Source: Desulfitibacter alkalitolerans DSM 16504
GTDB lineage: Bacteria; Bacillota; DSM-16504; Desulfitibacterales; Desulfitibacteraceae
Direction of reading: 5' to 3'
NCBI RefSeq assembly: GCF_000620305.1
Contig: NZ_JHVU01000018.1
Location: 62,001-126,000 of the forward strand
Length of the DNA stretch: 64,000 nucleotides
Of the stretch, positions 35,739 through 44,851 are shown one piece after another; within the stretch, counting starts at the first letter, position 1, and each line of letters starts with the position of its first letter. The notes beneath the pieces were generated by a model. It was not told the DNA's origin and did not search any database. It was given only the letters and a program-made list of their open reading frames with translations. A program made the position numbers and the translations under genes.

Positions 35739-36143
35739 TTGAAGATTAAGGTGGAACATGAAAAATGTACCGGCTGCAAGGCCTGCATGTTTGCCTGCTC
35801 CATGGTAAACCATAGGGTTGGCAGCTACAAATTTTCACGGATAAAGATTGATAAAGACGAAGCAATTGAATTGTCCAGGCCAATAGTTTGTCACCAGTGT
35901 GAAGATGCTCCCTGTGCAGAAACCTGTCCTGCTTCGGCTCTAGAAAGAAACCCGGTAACGGGAGCAATAGTCCTTGACGAAGAAAAGTGCAGCAGCTGCC
36001 AGCTGTGCATTGGCAGCTGCCCCTTTGAGGCAATTTTTATGAATGATGATACACTTAAGCCCATGAAATGTGAATTGTGCAGTGGGGATCCCCAATGTGT
36101 AAAGGTATGTGAGCTGCCTGGAGCCATCCAGTTGGATAATTAA
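35739..36143 (+). CDS. Polyferredoxin (four 4Fe-4S clusters), electron partner of AOR
   Basis: 134-aa protein of the HycB/DMSO-reductase B type. Four cysteine groups: CTGCKACMFAC, CHQCEDAPCAETCP, CSSCQLCIGSCP and CELC...CVKVC, sufficient for four cubane clusters. It starts with TTG 35739, 8 bases after AAGGGGG. It ends 17 bases before the AOR gene. Likely takes electrons from the AOR subunit as in two-subunit AOR complexes of Clostridia and passes them to ferredoxin or a flavoprotein. Confidence 0.9.
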   Translation: MKIKVEHEKCTGCKACMFACSMVNHRVGSYKFSRIKIDKDEAIELSRPIVCHQCEDAPCAETCPASALERNPVTGAIVLDEEKCSSCQLCIGSCPFEAIFMNDDTLKPMKCELCSGDPQCVKVCELPGAIQLDN

Positions 36144-36160
36144 GAGGGAGGAGGAAGATA

Positions 36161-38065
36161 ATGGCTGGAACTATACTCCATGTTGATTTAACTTCCGGGA
36201 AGGTTTGGAAAGAAAGTATTAGTGTTGAGGATGCCCGCAAATATATAGGTTCCCGCGGCTTAAATGCCAGGCTGTTGTGGGATTTGACAAGACCGGGAAT
36301 AGATCCTCTGGGTCCTGAAAACCCCCTGATTTTTGGTCCCGGGAGACTAAATGGAACTAATGCACCTTCTGCAGGGCGTACCACTATTACCTGCAAGAGT
36401 CCGGCAACTGGGCTGTATTTAAAGACAAATGTGGGAGGCCACTGGGGTACAGAACTGAAGTTTGCAGGCTATGATCACCTGGTAGTCCATGGTGCAAGTG
36501 AAACACCTGTCTATCTCTATATAACTAATGAGAAAGTAGAAATCAGGGATGCCAGTGAGCTGTGGGGCAAGGATGTGCGTCAGACTACAGAACTGCTCAG
36601 AAAGAAGCTGGCTAAAAAGCTTGAGGTAGCATGTATAGGTCAGGCCGGGGAAAACCTGGTTAACATGGCCAGCATCATGTGCTCCATCTATAATGCAGCT
36701 GCCAGGGGTGGTCCTGGTGCAGTCATGGGGTCCAAAAAGCTAAAGGCTGTAGCAGTATCTGGTGACGGACATATCTCCTTTGCCGACCCTGAAGCCTTTA
36801 ATGAAGCAGCCATGCAGTGTGTTAAGGGTTTGTATAAAGAATCTGGAATAGCCGGACTCCATGCCTATGGAACCTCTGGGACTGTACTTCCATTAAATGA
36901 GCTAAAAGGCTTGCCGGTAGACAATTTCAAAAGAGGTTTTTATGAGGAAGCTGAAAAAATAGGTGGAATTGAGCTGGCTGAAGCCGGTTACTTGAAACGT
37001 AAAGTAGGCTGCAACGGCTGTATTATCGGCTGTCACCGCTACAGCGAAGTTGAAAAAGGTCCCTATAAGGGTTCCTTTGCCGGCGGACCTGAATATGAGA
37101 CTGTAAATGCTGTGGGTGGAGGCTGCGGCATCTGGAACCTGGAACCAATTTTAAAGGCCAATGAGCTCTGCAATATATACGGCATGGACACCATTTCTGT
37201 TGGCGGAGTCATACAATGGGCCATGGAGTGCTACGAAAAGGGTGTATTAACCAAAGAGGATACAGGAGGAATGGAGCTTACCTTTGGCAATGAGGAAGCC
37301 ATGGTCAAACTGGTAGAGCAGATTGCCTTCAGGGAAGGGCTTGGAGATCTGTTATCCATGGGTGTGAAAAAAGCTGCAGAGAAGGCAGGTAAGGATTCCT
37401 ACAAGTGGGCAGTTGAGATAAAGGGACTGGAGCAGTCAAGGGTGGATACCCGTTCTGCCTTTTCATATGCATTAGCCTTTGCAGTAAATCCCAGGGGAGC
37501 AGATCACCTGCATACTGAATGTTTTGCAGAATTTGGTCTAAGTCAGGAATGCCGTGACGTAATTAAAAAAATAACTGGGGATGAAAAATACGCCAATCCC
37601 TATCTGCCGGAGAAGCGCGCAGACATAGTACGCTGGCATGAAGACTGTTATGCAGTTACAGATTCCCTTGGTTTCTGTGCCTTTGTTACCACTGCCCTCT
37701 ATGGGGTTACCCCAGAACTAATGGCAAGGCTGTTTGGTGCCACCCTTGGGACCCATGTCACAGAGGAAGAAATCATGGAAACTGGGCGCAGAATAGTCAC
37801 TCTAGAAAAAGCTTTTAATGTACGGGAAGGGGCAGACAGGAAGCTGGATACAGCCCCCTGGAGATTAATGAACGAGGCCCTGGTTGACCGGGCTGAGGGC
37901 AACAATGTAATTACCAGAGAGATTCTGGACAAGATGCTTGATGAATATTATGACCTGCATGGCTGGGACAGGAAAACCAGCTGGCCCAGGGAGGAAACCC
38001 TGGCAAAACTGGGGTTAGACCAGGTGGTCCAGGGGTTAAGGGAAGTAAACCGCCTGCCGGAATAA
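36161..38065 (+). CDS. aor: Tungsten aldehyde:ferredoxin oxidoreductase
   Basis: 634-aa AOR-family enzyme that interconverts aldehydes and carboxylates with ferredoxin, using bis-pterin tungsten. The N-terminal domain starts AGTILHVDLTSGKVW and contains SRGLNARLLWDLT and TCKSPATG. The cluster cysteines are in GCNGCIIGCHRYS and the late SLGFCAFV. Length is typical (about 605-640). Preceded by GGGAGGAGG. The neighbours are its ferredoxin, a MoaD-like protein for pterin synthesis and KDG-route enzymes, so the substrate may be a sugar-derived or amino-acid-derived aldehyde. Confidence 0.94.
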   Translation: MAGTILHVDLTSGKVWKESISVEDARKYIGSRGLNARLLWDLTRPGIDPLGPENPLIFGPGRLNGTNAPSAGRTTITCKSPATGLYLKTNVGGHWGTELKFAGYDHLVVHGASETPVYLYITNEKVEIRDASELWGKDVRQTTELLRKKLAKKLEVACIGQAGENLVNMASIMCSIYNAAARGGPGAVMGSKKLKAVAVSGDGHISFADPEAFNEAAMQCVKGLYKESGIAGLHAYGTSGTVLPLNELKGLPVDNFKRGFYEEAEKIGGIELAEAGYLKRKVGCNGCIIGCHRYSEVEKGPYKGSFAGGPEYETVNAVGGGCGIWNLEPILKANELCNIYGMDTISVGGVIQWAMECYEKGVLTKEDTGGMELTFGNEEAMVKLVEQIAFREGLGDLLSMGVKKAAEKAGKDSYKWAVEIKGLEQSRVDTRSAFSYALAFAVNPRGADHLHTECFAEFGLSQECRDVIKKITGDEKYANPYLPEKRADIVRWHEDCYAVTDSLGFCAFVTTALYGVTPELMARLFGATLGTHVTEEEIMETGRRIVTLEKAFNVREGADRKLDTAPWRLMNEALVDRAEGNNVITREILDKMLDEYYDLHGWDRKTSWPREETLAKLGLDQVVQGLREVNRLPE

Positions 38066-38097
38066 AAAGTACAGATATCCAAAGGAGGATTAGGAAA

Positions 38098-39123
38098 ATG
38101 TCTGATAAGGTTGTAACCTTTGGTGAAATAATGATGAGACTAGCCACCCCTGGCTTTCAGAGGATTGTTCAAGCCAGGGAATTTGAGGTAACTTACTGTG
38201 GCGGGGAAGCAAATGTAGCTGCCAGTTTGGCCAATTTTGGAATGGATGCCTATTTCGTATCAAAGGTCCCTGACAGCCCTGTGGGCCAGGCCTGTATTAA
38301 TTTCTGCCGCCAGTATGGGATAAAAACTGACTACATGCTCAAGGGAGGCAGCCGCCTGGGTCTTTACTACCTGGAAGCAGGGGCATCCCAGAGGGCTTCC
38401 AAGGTTATATACGATAGAAAGGGTTCGGCCATTGCCGGGGCTAGCTATGAGGAGTTTCCCTGGGATGAAATATTTAAGGGAGCAGCAGTATTCCATGTGA
38501 CAGGAATCACTCCAGCTATCAGCGATTCCGCTGCAGATGCTGCTCTAAAGGCAGTGCAGAAGGCCAAGGAAATGGGGCTTACAGTCAGCTGTGACATAAA
38601 TTTTCGTAAAAAACTATGGTCAAAGGAAAAGGCCAGGGAAGTAATGAGCAATATTTTTAAATATGTTGATATTGCCATTGGCAATGAGGAAGACACTGAG
38701 AATGTTTTCGGCATCAAGGCCGGGGTATCCGATGTAACCAGCGGGCAGATAGATGAAGAGGGCTACTGTAATGTGGCCAGGGAGCTAAGGGAAAAGTTTG
38801 GTTTAAGCAAGGTGGCAATTACCTTAAGAGAGAGCTTCTCGGCATCTGACAATGGCTGGTCTGCCCTGTTGTATGACGGCAAGAATTTTTGCTTTTCCAA
38901 AAAGTATAATATTCACATTGTAGACAGGGTAGGGGGAGGAGACTCCTTTGCCGGTGGATTGATCTATGCCCTGCTGAAAGGCTATGACAGTCAAAAGGCT
39001 GTGGATTTCGCAGCAGCAGCATCCTGTTTAAAGCATACCATACCTGGCGACTTTAACCTGATTACCCTGGAGGAAGTTGAAAATCTCTTGTCTGGTGATG
39101 GATCAGGAAGGGTGCAGAGGTAA
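38098..39123 (+). CDS. PfkB-family sugar kinase, probable 2-keto-3-deoxygluconate kinase
   Basis: 341-aa ribokinase-fold kinase. It has VTFGEIMMRLATPGF, GGEANVAASLANFG, NINFRKKLW-like CDINFRKKLW and PfkB signature 2 VGGGDSFAGGLIYALLKG with the catalytic Asp. Members with this start and the SGITP-like TGITPA are KDG kinases. It would make KDPG for the aldolase at 35000. It overlaps the MoaD-like gene by 1 bp, so the operon is continuous. Substrate inferred from the partner gene. Confidence 0.88.
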   Translation: MSDKVVTFGEIMMRLATPGFQRIVQAREFEVTYCGGEANVAASLANFGMDAYFVSKVPDSPVGQACINFCRQYGIKTDYMLKGGSRLGLYYLEAGASQRASKVIYDRKGSAIAGASYEEFPWDEIFKGAAVFHVTGITPAISDSAADAALKAVQKAKEMGLTVSCDINFRKKLWSKEKAREVMSNIFKYVDIAIGNEEDTENVFGIKAGVSDVTSGQIDEEGYCNVARELREKFGLSKVAITLRESFSASDNGWSALLYDGKNFCFSKKYNIHIVDRVGGGDSFAGGLIYALLKGYDSQKAVDFAAAASCLKHTIPGDFNLITLEEVENLLSGDGSGRVQR

Positions 39124-39392
39124 TGGCCGCAATTAACCTTAGATATGTGGGCGGAACCAGCAAATTTTTTAAGGATCCCCAGAAGGTATTATCAATAGCA
39201 GAAGGCTCAACAGTTAAAGATCTTTTAGAAATAATCTGGGGGGAAAAAGCCCCAGAACCATGCCAGGAAGATTGTGAAATGCCATTTCTAATCATTGTAA
39301 ATGGTTCCAACATTCATTATCTGAACAAATATGAAACAGTACTAAAGGATGGGGATACAGTATCATTTTTGCCCTTTCTAGCAGGGGGGTAG
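39123..39392 (+). CDS. MoaD/ThiS-family sulfur carrier
   Basis: 89-aa ubiquitin-fold protein ending in GG (FLPFLAGG), the site that is thiocarboxylated for pterin dithiolene synthesis. Motifs: GTSKFF near the start, KDLLEIIWG and GDTVSFLPF. It is common in AOR operons where it supports tungstopterin synthesis. The stop is TAG directly after GG, so any pyrrolysine readthrough here would mask the functional terminus. Overlaps the kinase gene by 1 bp. Confidence 0.88.
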   Translation: MAAINLRYVGGTSKFFKDPQKVLSIAEGSTVKDLLEIIWGEKAPEPCQEDCEMPFLIIVNGSNIHYLNKYETVLKDGDTVSFLPFLAGG

Positions 39393-39396
39393 GAGT

Positions 39397-40392
39397 GTGG
39401 ATAAATTGTCTGTAAGTGAGGATTTGCTTGAAGCAGCACAAATTGTCCTTGCAAAGTGCATGGGAGTTTCTCCAGGGGAAAAGGTGCTGATTGTAAATGA
39501 TGGTTGGGAACCAGATATTGTAAAGGCACTGACTGGGGCTGCCGGGCTTTTAAAGCATGACAGCGTGGTCCTGCAGTTTTCTCCACGCAAAAACCATGGT
39601 GAGGAGCCGCCGGAGCTGGCAGCTGAAGTCATGTCCCTGGCTGATGTGATTCTTATGGTTACATCCAAATCCTTATCCCATACCAGGGCCAGAAAGATGG
39701 CTGCCCAACGTGGAGCCAGGGCTGCCAGCATGCCAATGATAACACGGGAAATCTTCTTGCGCTCCATTGACCTGGACTATGGTGTCCTGGCTGAAGAAAC
39801 TAAATTAGTGGCACACGTTCTCACAAAAGCCAGAGAACTAAAAATTACAACGCCCTCAGGAACTAATCTGCAGATGAACGTTGAGAAGAGGAAAGGCCAT
39901 CTTGATGTGGGCACCATCCTGGCAAGGGGTTCATCAGGAAACCTGCCTGGAGGTGAAGCCTATATAGCTCCAATAGAAGAGGAAACCCAGGGAATTCTGG
40001 TTTTTGAGCAATCCCTGGCCGGTTGGGGCAGGCTGGATTCACCCATTGAGATTTGTGTAAATGGGGGCAGGGTAACCAGTATAAAGGGCGGCAGGGAAGC
40101 CCAGTGGTTAAAAGAGACACTTGCAGAAAGTGGCCCCGGTGGAGAAATAGTGGCAGAGCTTGGCATTGGCACCAATCCCAGGGCAGTCCTCAGCGGCAAC
40201 ATCCTTGAAGATGAAAAGGTGAAGGGGACTGTACACGCTGCCCTGGGGAGCAATTTTAGCTTTGGCGGAAGAAATGAAGCCAGCCTGCATATAGATGGGA
40301 TGTTGTTAAAACCAACACTGTTAGCTGATGGAAGGGAAATTATTGTTGATGGAGTTTTAGTAATCCAGGATGGATGGGTAAATGGCATCTAA
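39397..40392 (+). CDS. M29-aminopeptidase-like metalloprotein (NicX-related fold)
   Basis: 331-aa protein similar to thermophilic leucyl aminopeptidase (AmpS/AmpT) and to NicX, a 2,5-dihydroxypyridine dioxygenase with the same fold. Visible: LSVSEDLLEAAQIVLAKCMG, ELGIGTNPRAVL with the metal Glu, HAALGSNFSFGG and HIDGML. GTG 39397 follows GGGGGG. Peptidase or ring-opening activity cannot be separated by eye. In a cluster with hydantoinase-like genes an amide or ring hydrolase role is possible. Confidence 0.75.
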   Translation: MDKLSVSEDLLEAAQIVLAKCMGVSPGEKVLIVNDGWEPDIVKALTGAAGLLKHDSVVLQFSPRKNHGEEPPELAAEVMSLADVILMVTSKSLSHTRARKMAAQRGARAASMPMITREIFLRSIDLDYGVLAEETKLVAHVLTKARELKITTPSGTNLQMNVEKRKGHLDVGTILARGSSGNLPGGEAYIAPIEEETQGILVFEQSLAGWGRLDSPIEICVNGGRVTSIKGGREAQWLKETLAESGPGGEIVAELGIGTNPRAVLSGNILEDEKVKGTVHAALGSNFSFGGRNEASLHIDGMLLKPTLLADGREIIVDGVLVIQDGWVNGI

Positions 40393-40453
40393 CCATATAT
40401 GTTATGTCAAACTTTTAAAATCATAGCTACTAGCAAGGGGTGAAAAATCTAAA

Positions 40454-41068
40454 ATGAAAAAAAATATAGACCAAGGAGATTTAGCCCAAAGTGTATTTTT
40501 ACTGCAGCCCAGCAGACCTATTTTATGCACCACAATTAATACGGATGGTTCTCTACATGTAGCACCCTTTAGCTGGATAAATCCTGTTTCCCATAAGCCT
40601 CCAAGGGTTGCTATGGCTTTATTAAATAAACCTAAGAAACAAAATTCCCTGGTAAACATTGAAAGGACAGGAGAATTTGTAGTAAATGTTCCCAGTTTAG
40701 AGCTGGCAGAGAAGCTTGTTGAATGCTCTTATTTAATTAAAGAAGGAGAAAATAAATTTAGAAGAGCAGGGTTTAATGTCCTGCCATCAGTTAAAGTTAG
40801 TCCTCCTGGAATCCAAGAATGTAAGGCCCATTTAGAGTGTAAAGTGATTAACTCCCTTGATGCAGGAGATCATACCCTTTTAGTGGCTGATATACTTCAA
40901 GCTAGTTATGAGGAAGGAGCCTATAGTTCTAACCTGCTTATTAATCTTGAAAGGTTTACACCTGCCATCCATATCTTAAACTATGTTTTGGATAAGTCAC
41001 AGGTCCACGTTTTTTTAAAACCCTGTGGCAGTCATACCATAGAGGTACCCTATCCAGATAATCAATAG
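40454..41068 (+). CDS. Flavin reductase-like FMN-binding split-barrel protein
   Basis: 204-aa protein of the flavin reductase domain family. It has RPILCTTINTDGSLHVAPFS, INPVSHKPPRVAMAL, TGEFVVNVPS and a later KAHLECKVI. Family members reduce or bind FMN with NAD(P)H and often partner with monooxygenases or serve as electron carriers in anaerobes. The coding frame ends in two TAG codons in a row. It is last before a 148-base gap and the ABC transporter. Confidence 0.85.
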   Translation: MKKNIDQGDLAQSVFLLQPSRPILCTTINTDGSLHVAPFSWINPVSHKPPRVAMALLNKPKKQNSLVNIERTGEFVVNVPSLELAEKLVECSYLIKEGENKFRRAGFNVLPSVKVSPPGIQECKAHLECKVINSLDAGDHTLLVADILQASYEEGAYSSNLLINLERFTPAIHILNYVLDKSQVHVFLKPCGSHTIEVPYPDNQ

Positions 41069-41216
41069 TAGAAGGTTAATGATAAGCAGATTTAAGAAAA
41101 GAGATTTGCAGGGAGGTGATATTAAGTAAAAGAAGATCGGGTTTGCTAGTCGTGTGCTTGTAGTAATTTGTTACAATACTTGTTCAGTACATTAATTCAT
41201 TGGAGGAGGAAAAAGA

Positions 41217-42191
41217 ATGAAAAAGATGAGGAAAAATTTTTTATGGTTAATAGTTGTAATTTCCTTGATAGGGCTGCTGTTAGTTGGTTGTGGAGGAGGG
41301 GATAAGCCAAAGGAGGAGCAGCCAAAGGCTGAGGAAAGGGTTTTTAAGGTAGGCATTAATAATTTTGGTCAAGCAAACTTTTTTGCCAGGGTTGGCAGGG
41401 AAGCAATGATTGAACAGATTGAGAAAAATGGCGGAGAGGTAATTGCAACTGTTACTGCTGATGTGCCAAGTAGATTAGCAGCAATTGAAAACATGATAGT
41501 TCAGGGTGTTGATGCCATTATCATCCAAGAAGGTGATATAACCCAGGTAGCTCCAGCATTAATTGAAGCTAAAGAAAAGGGTATAATTATTGGTTCAATG
41601 GATGCAGGTGATGCAGATTTTGTTGACGTGTTTGTTGAATCAGACAACAATCATCTGGGAACAGCAGCAGCCGAAAAGATGGTTGAATTGATAGGCGGCA
41701 AGGGGAATATAGTGGAAATATTTAATGATGCTGGTTCCATGATACGCGTCAGAAGAAACGCAATGCATGAAGTGATCAAGGCATACCCTGAGATCAAAAT
41801 AGTAGCAGGCTTCACTTATGCATGGCCCGATTTCTTCCCAGATGGCAAGGCTAAAATGGAGGCTATTTTACAGGCTCATCCAAACCCTGGAGATATTGCA
41901 GCAGTATATGCAACCTTTGATGGCGTGGGACTTGCAGCAGCACAAGCCATCAGGGAAGCTGGGCTGCAGGACCATATAGTAATTGTAGGAATTGATGGAG
42001 ATCCAGAGGCTTATAAGGAAATGGCATTACCAGACAGCCCCTTTAAGGCAACAATGGCCCAGGATCCTGACACAATTGCTAGAACAGTAGTGGATAATGT
42101 ATTTGAATTATTAAAGGGCAATGAGATTCCAGAAAGACATATTTATATTCCAGGAATCCTTGTGACTAAAGATAATATTCCCCAGCAGTAA
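41217..42191 (+). CDS. Sugar-type ABC transporter substrate-binding lipoprotein
   Basis: 324-aa periplasmic-binding-protein type I (RbsB-like) lipoprotein. A signal peptide with lipobox LLLVGC (Cys about 24) is followed by a GGGDKPKEEQPKAEE linker and a sugar-binding fold: VGINNFGQANFFARVGREAM, AIENMIVQGVDAIIIQ, VESDNNHLGTAAAEKM. Preceded by GGAGGAGG. It forms an RbsBAC-order importer with the next two genes. RbsB relatives bind sugars, polyols, autoinducer-2 or nucleoside-like compounds; the ligand here is unknown. Confidence 0.92.
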   Translation: MKKMRKNFLWLIVVISLIGLLLVGCGGGDKPKEEQPKAEERVFKVGINNFGQANFFARVGREAMIEQIEKNGGEVIATVTADVPSRLAAIENMIVQGVDAIIIQEGDITQVAPALIEAKEKGIIIGSMDAGDADFVDVFVESDNNHLGTAAAEKMVELIGGKGNIVEIFNDAGSMIRVRRNAMHEVIKAYPEIKIVAGFTYAWPDFFPDGKAKMEAILQAHPNPGDIAAVYATFDGVGLAAAQAIREAGLQDHIVIVGIDGDPEAYKEMALPDSPFKATMAQDPDTIARTVVDNVFELLKGNEIPERHIYIPGILVTKDNIPQQ

Positions 42192-42300
42192 GGTTTTTGT
42201 ATAAAAGCTTCTGAAGATTTTGGAAAGTACTAATTAATAGAGTAGGCATGGGGTTGAAATATACTTCATGCCTACCAAAAAAAAATATACGGGAGGAAAA

Positions 42301-43821
42301 ATGTCTGCATTAAGTACTCTAGAAAAAAACAACAACATTATTGAAGCAAAAAATGTGGGCAAGGAATTCAACGGAGTCTGGGTTCTTAGGAATATAGATT
42401 TTGATTTAAGATTTGGAGAAATCCATTCCTTGGTTGGTGAAAATGGAGCAGGCAAATCTACCTTTATAAAAATATTATCAGGTATTTATTCACCCAGTGA
42501 AGGTTCAATTACTGTTGACGGTACACCTGCAGTTTTTAAAAATGTTAAGGAAAGTGAGGCCCATGGTATAAGGACTGTACACCAGGAAATTAACTTGGTG
42601 CCCTTTTTTAATGTTTATGAAAATGTCTTTCTAGGGTCAGAAAATAATTCAAAAACCATGGGCTTGCCTTTAGTAGATAAAGGTAAAATGAAAAGGGAAA
42701 CTATTAAAGTACTAAAAGACCTGGGTATTGAGTTTGACGTAAGTAAACCTGCCCATCTGCTTAATGCCTCAATGGAAAGAATTGTGGAAATTTGTAAGGT
42801 GCTTGTTCATAAACCCAAGGTTATTGTGTTTGATGAGCCTACCACTTCTCTGGGAGAAAGTGAGAGACTTAGACTTTTAGAAGTAATAAAGGGATTAAAA
42901 AAGAAGGGAATAGGAATCATTTATATTTCCCATAACCTTGAAGAAGTCCTGGCAATATCTGATAGAATAACAGTTTTTAGAGATGGAAGTAAAATTAGCA
43001 CAATTGACAGAAAAGACGCAACTACTGAAAAAATTATTAAAATGATGCTGGGGAATAAAACCTATAGTGATTATACAAGAAAACAGAGCTACAGGGCTGA
43101 TGAGGTCTATCTGGAAGTAAATCATCTTTTTACCGATAAACTTCGTGATGTAAGTTTTAAACTTTATAAAGGAGAAATTTTAGGTATTGCAGGTGTTGTT
43201 GGTGCTGGTAAAAGTGAAATAGCAAATGCCCTTTTCGGTATTGACAGAATTCATAAAGGATCTATAAAGGTTTATGATAAAGAGTTATCTCCAACCCCTC
43301 AGAAGGCAGTTTCCTGTGGAATGGCTTATGTGCCTGAGGAAAGACAGGCTCAAGGTCTTATACTCAATTATTGTGTCATGAAAAACATTACACTCACATA
43401 TTTAAAGAAATGGTGCAAATGGAGTGTAATAAACAAGCAAGAAGAAAAAAAAATTACAGAACAATATATTGGAACCTTATCAATTAAAACTACTGGCCCC
43501 AACCAGCTTATAAAACTGTTAAGTGGAGGTAACCAACAAAAGGTTATTCTAGCAAGATGGCTTGATGGAGATTTTAATATAGGAATATTTGATGAACCAA
43601 CCAAAGGTATAGATATTAAAGCTAAAGAGGACATTTATCTTATTCTTGATAAACTTGCCCAACAGGGAAAATCTTCTCTTGTACTATCTTCCTATTTACC
43701 TGAACTGCTAGGTATCTGTGACAGAATACTGGTAATAAGAGATGGCAGAATTGTTAAGGAGTTTATTTCAAAAGAAGAGAAAATGCAAGAAAAGATAATG
43801 GCTGCCATGTTAGGAGGATGA
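42301..43821 (+). CDS. Sugar-type ABC transporter ATPase with two nucleotide-binding domains (RbsA-like)
   Basis: 506-aa tandem ATPase. The first domain has GENGAGKST, a degenerate signature (LLNASMERIVEI) and VIVFDEPTTSL. The second has GVVGAGKSE, an intact LSGGNQQKVILARWL and IGIFDEPTKGID. One canonical plus one degenerate half is usual in RbsA/MglA proteins. ATG 42301 follows GGGAGG; an in-frame upstream start at 42268 lies before that site. The permease starts 7 bases after its stop. Confidence 0.94.
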   Translation: MSALSTLEKNNNIIEAKNVGKEFNGVWVLRNIDFDLRFGEIHSLVGENGAGKSTFIKILSGIYSPSEGSITVDGTPAVFKNVKESEAHGIRTVHQEINLVPFFNVYENVFLGSENNSKTMGLPLVDKGKMKRETIKVLKDLGIEFDVSKPAHLLNASMERIVEICKVLVHKPKVIVFDEPTTSLGESERLRLLEVIKGLKKKGIGIIYISHNLEEVLAISDRITVFRDGSKISTIDRKDATTEKIIKMMLGNKTYSDYTRKQSYRADEVYLEVNHLFTDKLRDVSFKLYKGEILGIAGVVGAGKSEIANALFGIDRIHKGSIKVYDKELSPTPQKAVSCGMAYVPEERQAQGLILNYCVMKNITLTYLKKWCKWSVINKQEEKKITEQYIGTLSIKTTGPNQLIKLLSGGNQQKVILARWLDGDFNIGIFDEPTKGIDIKAKEDIYLILDKLAQQGKSSLVLSSYLPELLGICDRILVIRDGRIVKEFISKEEKMQEKIMAAMLGG

Positions 43822-43828
43822 TATATTA

Positions 43829-44812
43829 ATGGTTATTCCTTTGATAATTAAAGACAAAAGTAAAATTAAAGAATTCTTCAGAAAATATGGGACTGTACTA
43901 GGTGCCCTAATAATTTTTATAGCCTTTTCTTTAACAACAGAAAGATTCCTTACATCAAGCAATATGCTGATGCTCTTAAGACAAATGAGCATGCTGACAA
44001 TTATTGCCCTGGGGTTTACCTTTGTCATGGGGGCTGGGGGATTTGATATGTCAATTGGCAGCGCTTGTGGTTTGGTTACAATGCTATTTGCCTTAACCTT
44101 TTTAGGAACAGGCAGTCTGCTGTTAGGTTTAATGGTAGCCCTTGCCTGCGGCTTATTAATAGGTCTTATTAACGGATTTTTAGCGGCATATATTGGTCTG
44201 CCGGACTTTATTGCTACCTTTGCCGTAGGGTCAATAGCTTATGGTATCAAGATGATGCTGACTAAGGGCAATCCCATTTTTTATCCCCAGGATATGCCCG
44301 CAATATTTACATTTCTAGGCCAGGGCTTTGTCGGTCCAATACCTTTTCCAGTAATACTAATGTTTTTCTTTTTAGCCCTTGCTATTTTTGTTTTAAACAA
44401 AACCTCCCTGGGGAGACGTGTCTATGCCATAGGCGGCAACCCCACTGCAGCACTTTATGCAGGAATTAATATCAAGAAATACAGGTTAATTACCTTTTTA
44501 ATCTCTGGGCTTAGTGTTGCCATAGCATCCATAATACTAACCTCCAGACTTGGATCTGCCCAGCCCCTGGCTGGTGAAGAATATCTACTAGATGTTATTG
44601 CAGTTGTCTTTTTAAGCACCACCATGTTTGGGGAAGGTGAACCAACCCCAAGTGGAACCTTCGTTGGTGCCTTGATAATAAGCATGCTGAACAATGGACT
44701 GACAATGTTAAATGTTCAGTACTATTTCCAGTATATTACCAAGGGGTCTGTTGTAATTTTGGCAGTATTGTTAGCTGTTGCCTTTGGACAAAAACTAAGG
44801 GTTAAATTCTAA
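43829..44812 (+). CDS. Sugar-type ABC transporter permease (RbsC-like)
   Basis: 327-aa membrane protein with eight or more helices. Motifs: LTIIALGFTFVMGAGGFDMS, GLPDFIATFAVGSIAYGIKM and the cytoplasmic EAA-like SLGRRVYAIGGNPTAALYAG that contacts the ATPase. AGGAGG precedes the start. It completes the importer, and the second DUF917 gene follows after 39 bases. Confidence 0.94.
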   Translation: MVIPLIIKDKSKIKEFFRKYGTVLGALIIFIAFSLTTERFLTSSNMLMLLRQMSMLTIIALGFTFVMGAGGFDMSIGSACGLVTMLFALTFLGTGSLLLGLMVALACGLLIGLINGFLAAYIGLPDFIATFAVGSIAYGIKMMLTKGNPIFYPQDMPAIFTFLGQGFVGPIPFPVILMFFFLALAIFVLNKTSLGRRVYAIGGNPTAALYAGINIKKYRLITFLISGLSVAIASIILTSRLGSAQPLAGEEYLLDVIAVVFLSTTMFGEGEPTPSGTFVGALIISMLNNGLTMLNVQYYFQYITKGSVVILAVLLAVAFGQKLRVKF

Positions 44813-44851
44813 AGTGTTTAATTCTAAAGCATTGAGCTTGGGGGGAAATAA

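Noticed and set aside
41066-41071. Tandem TAG TAG as a Pyl-Pyl readthrough
   Set aside because: The frame after it shows no homology to flavin reductases, and the protein before it has normal length.
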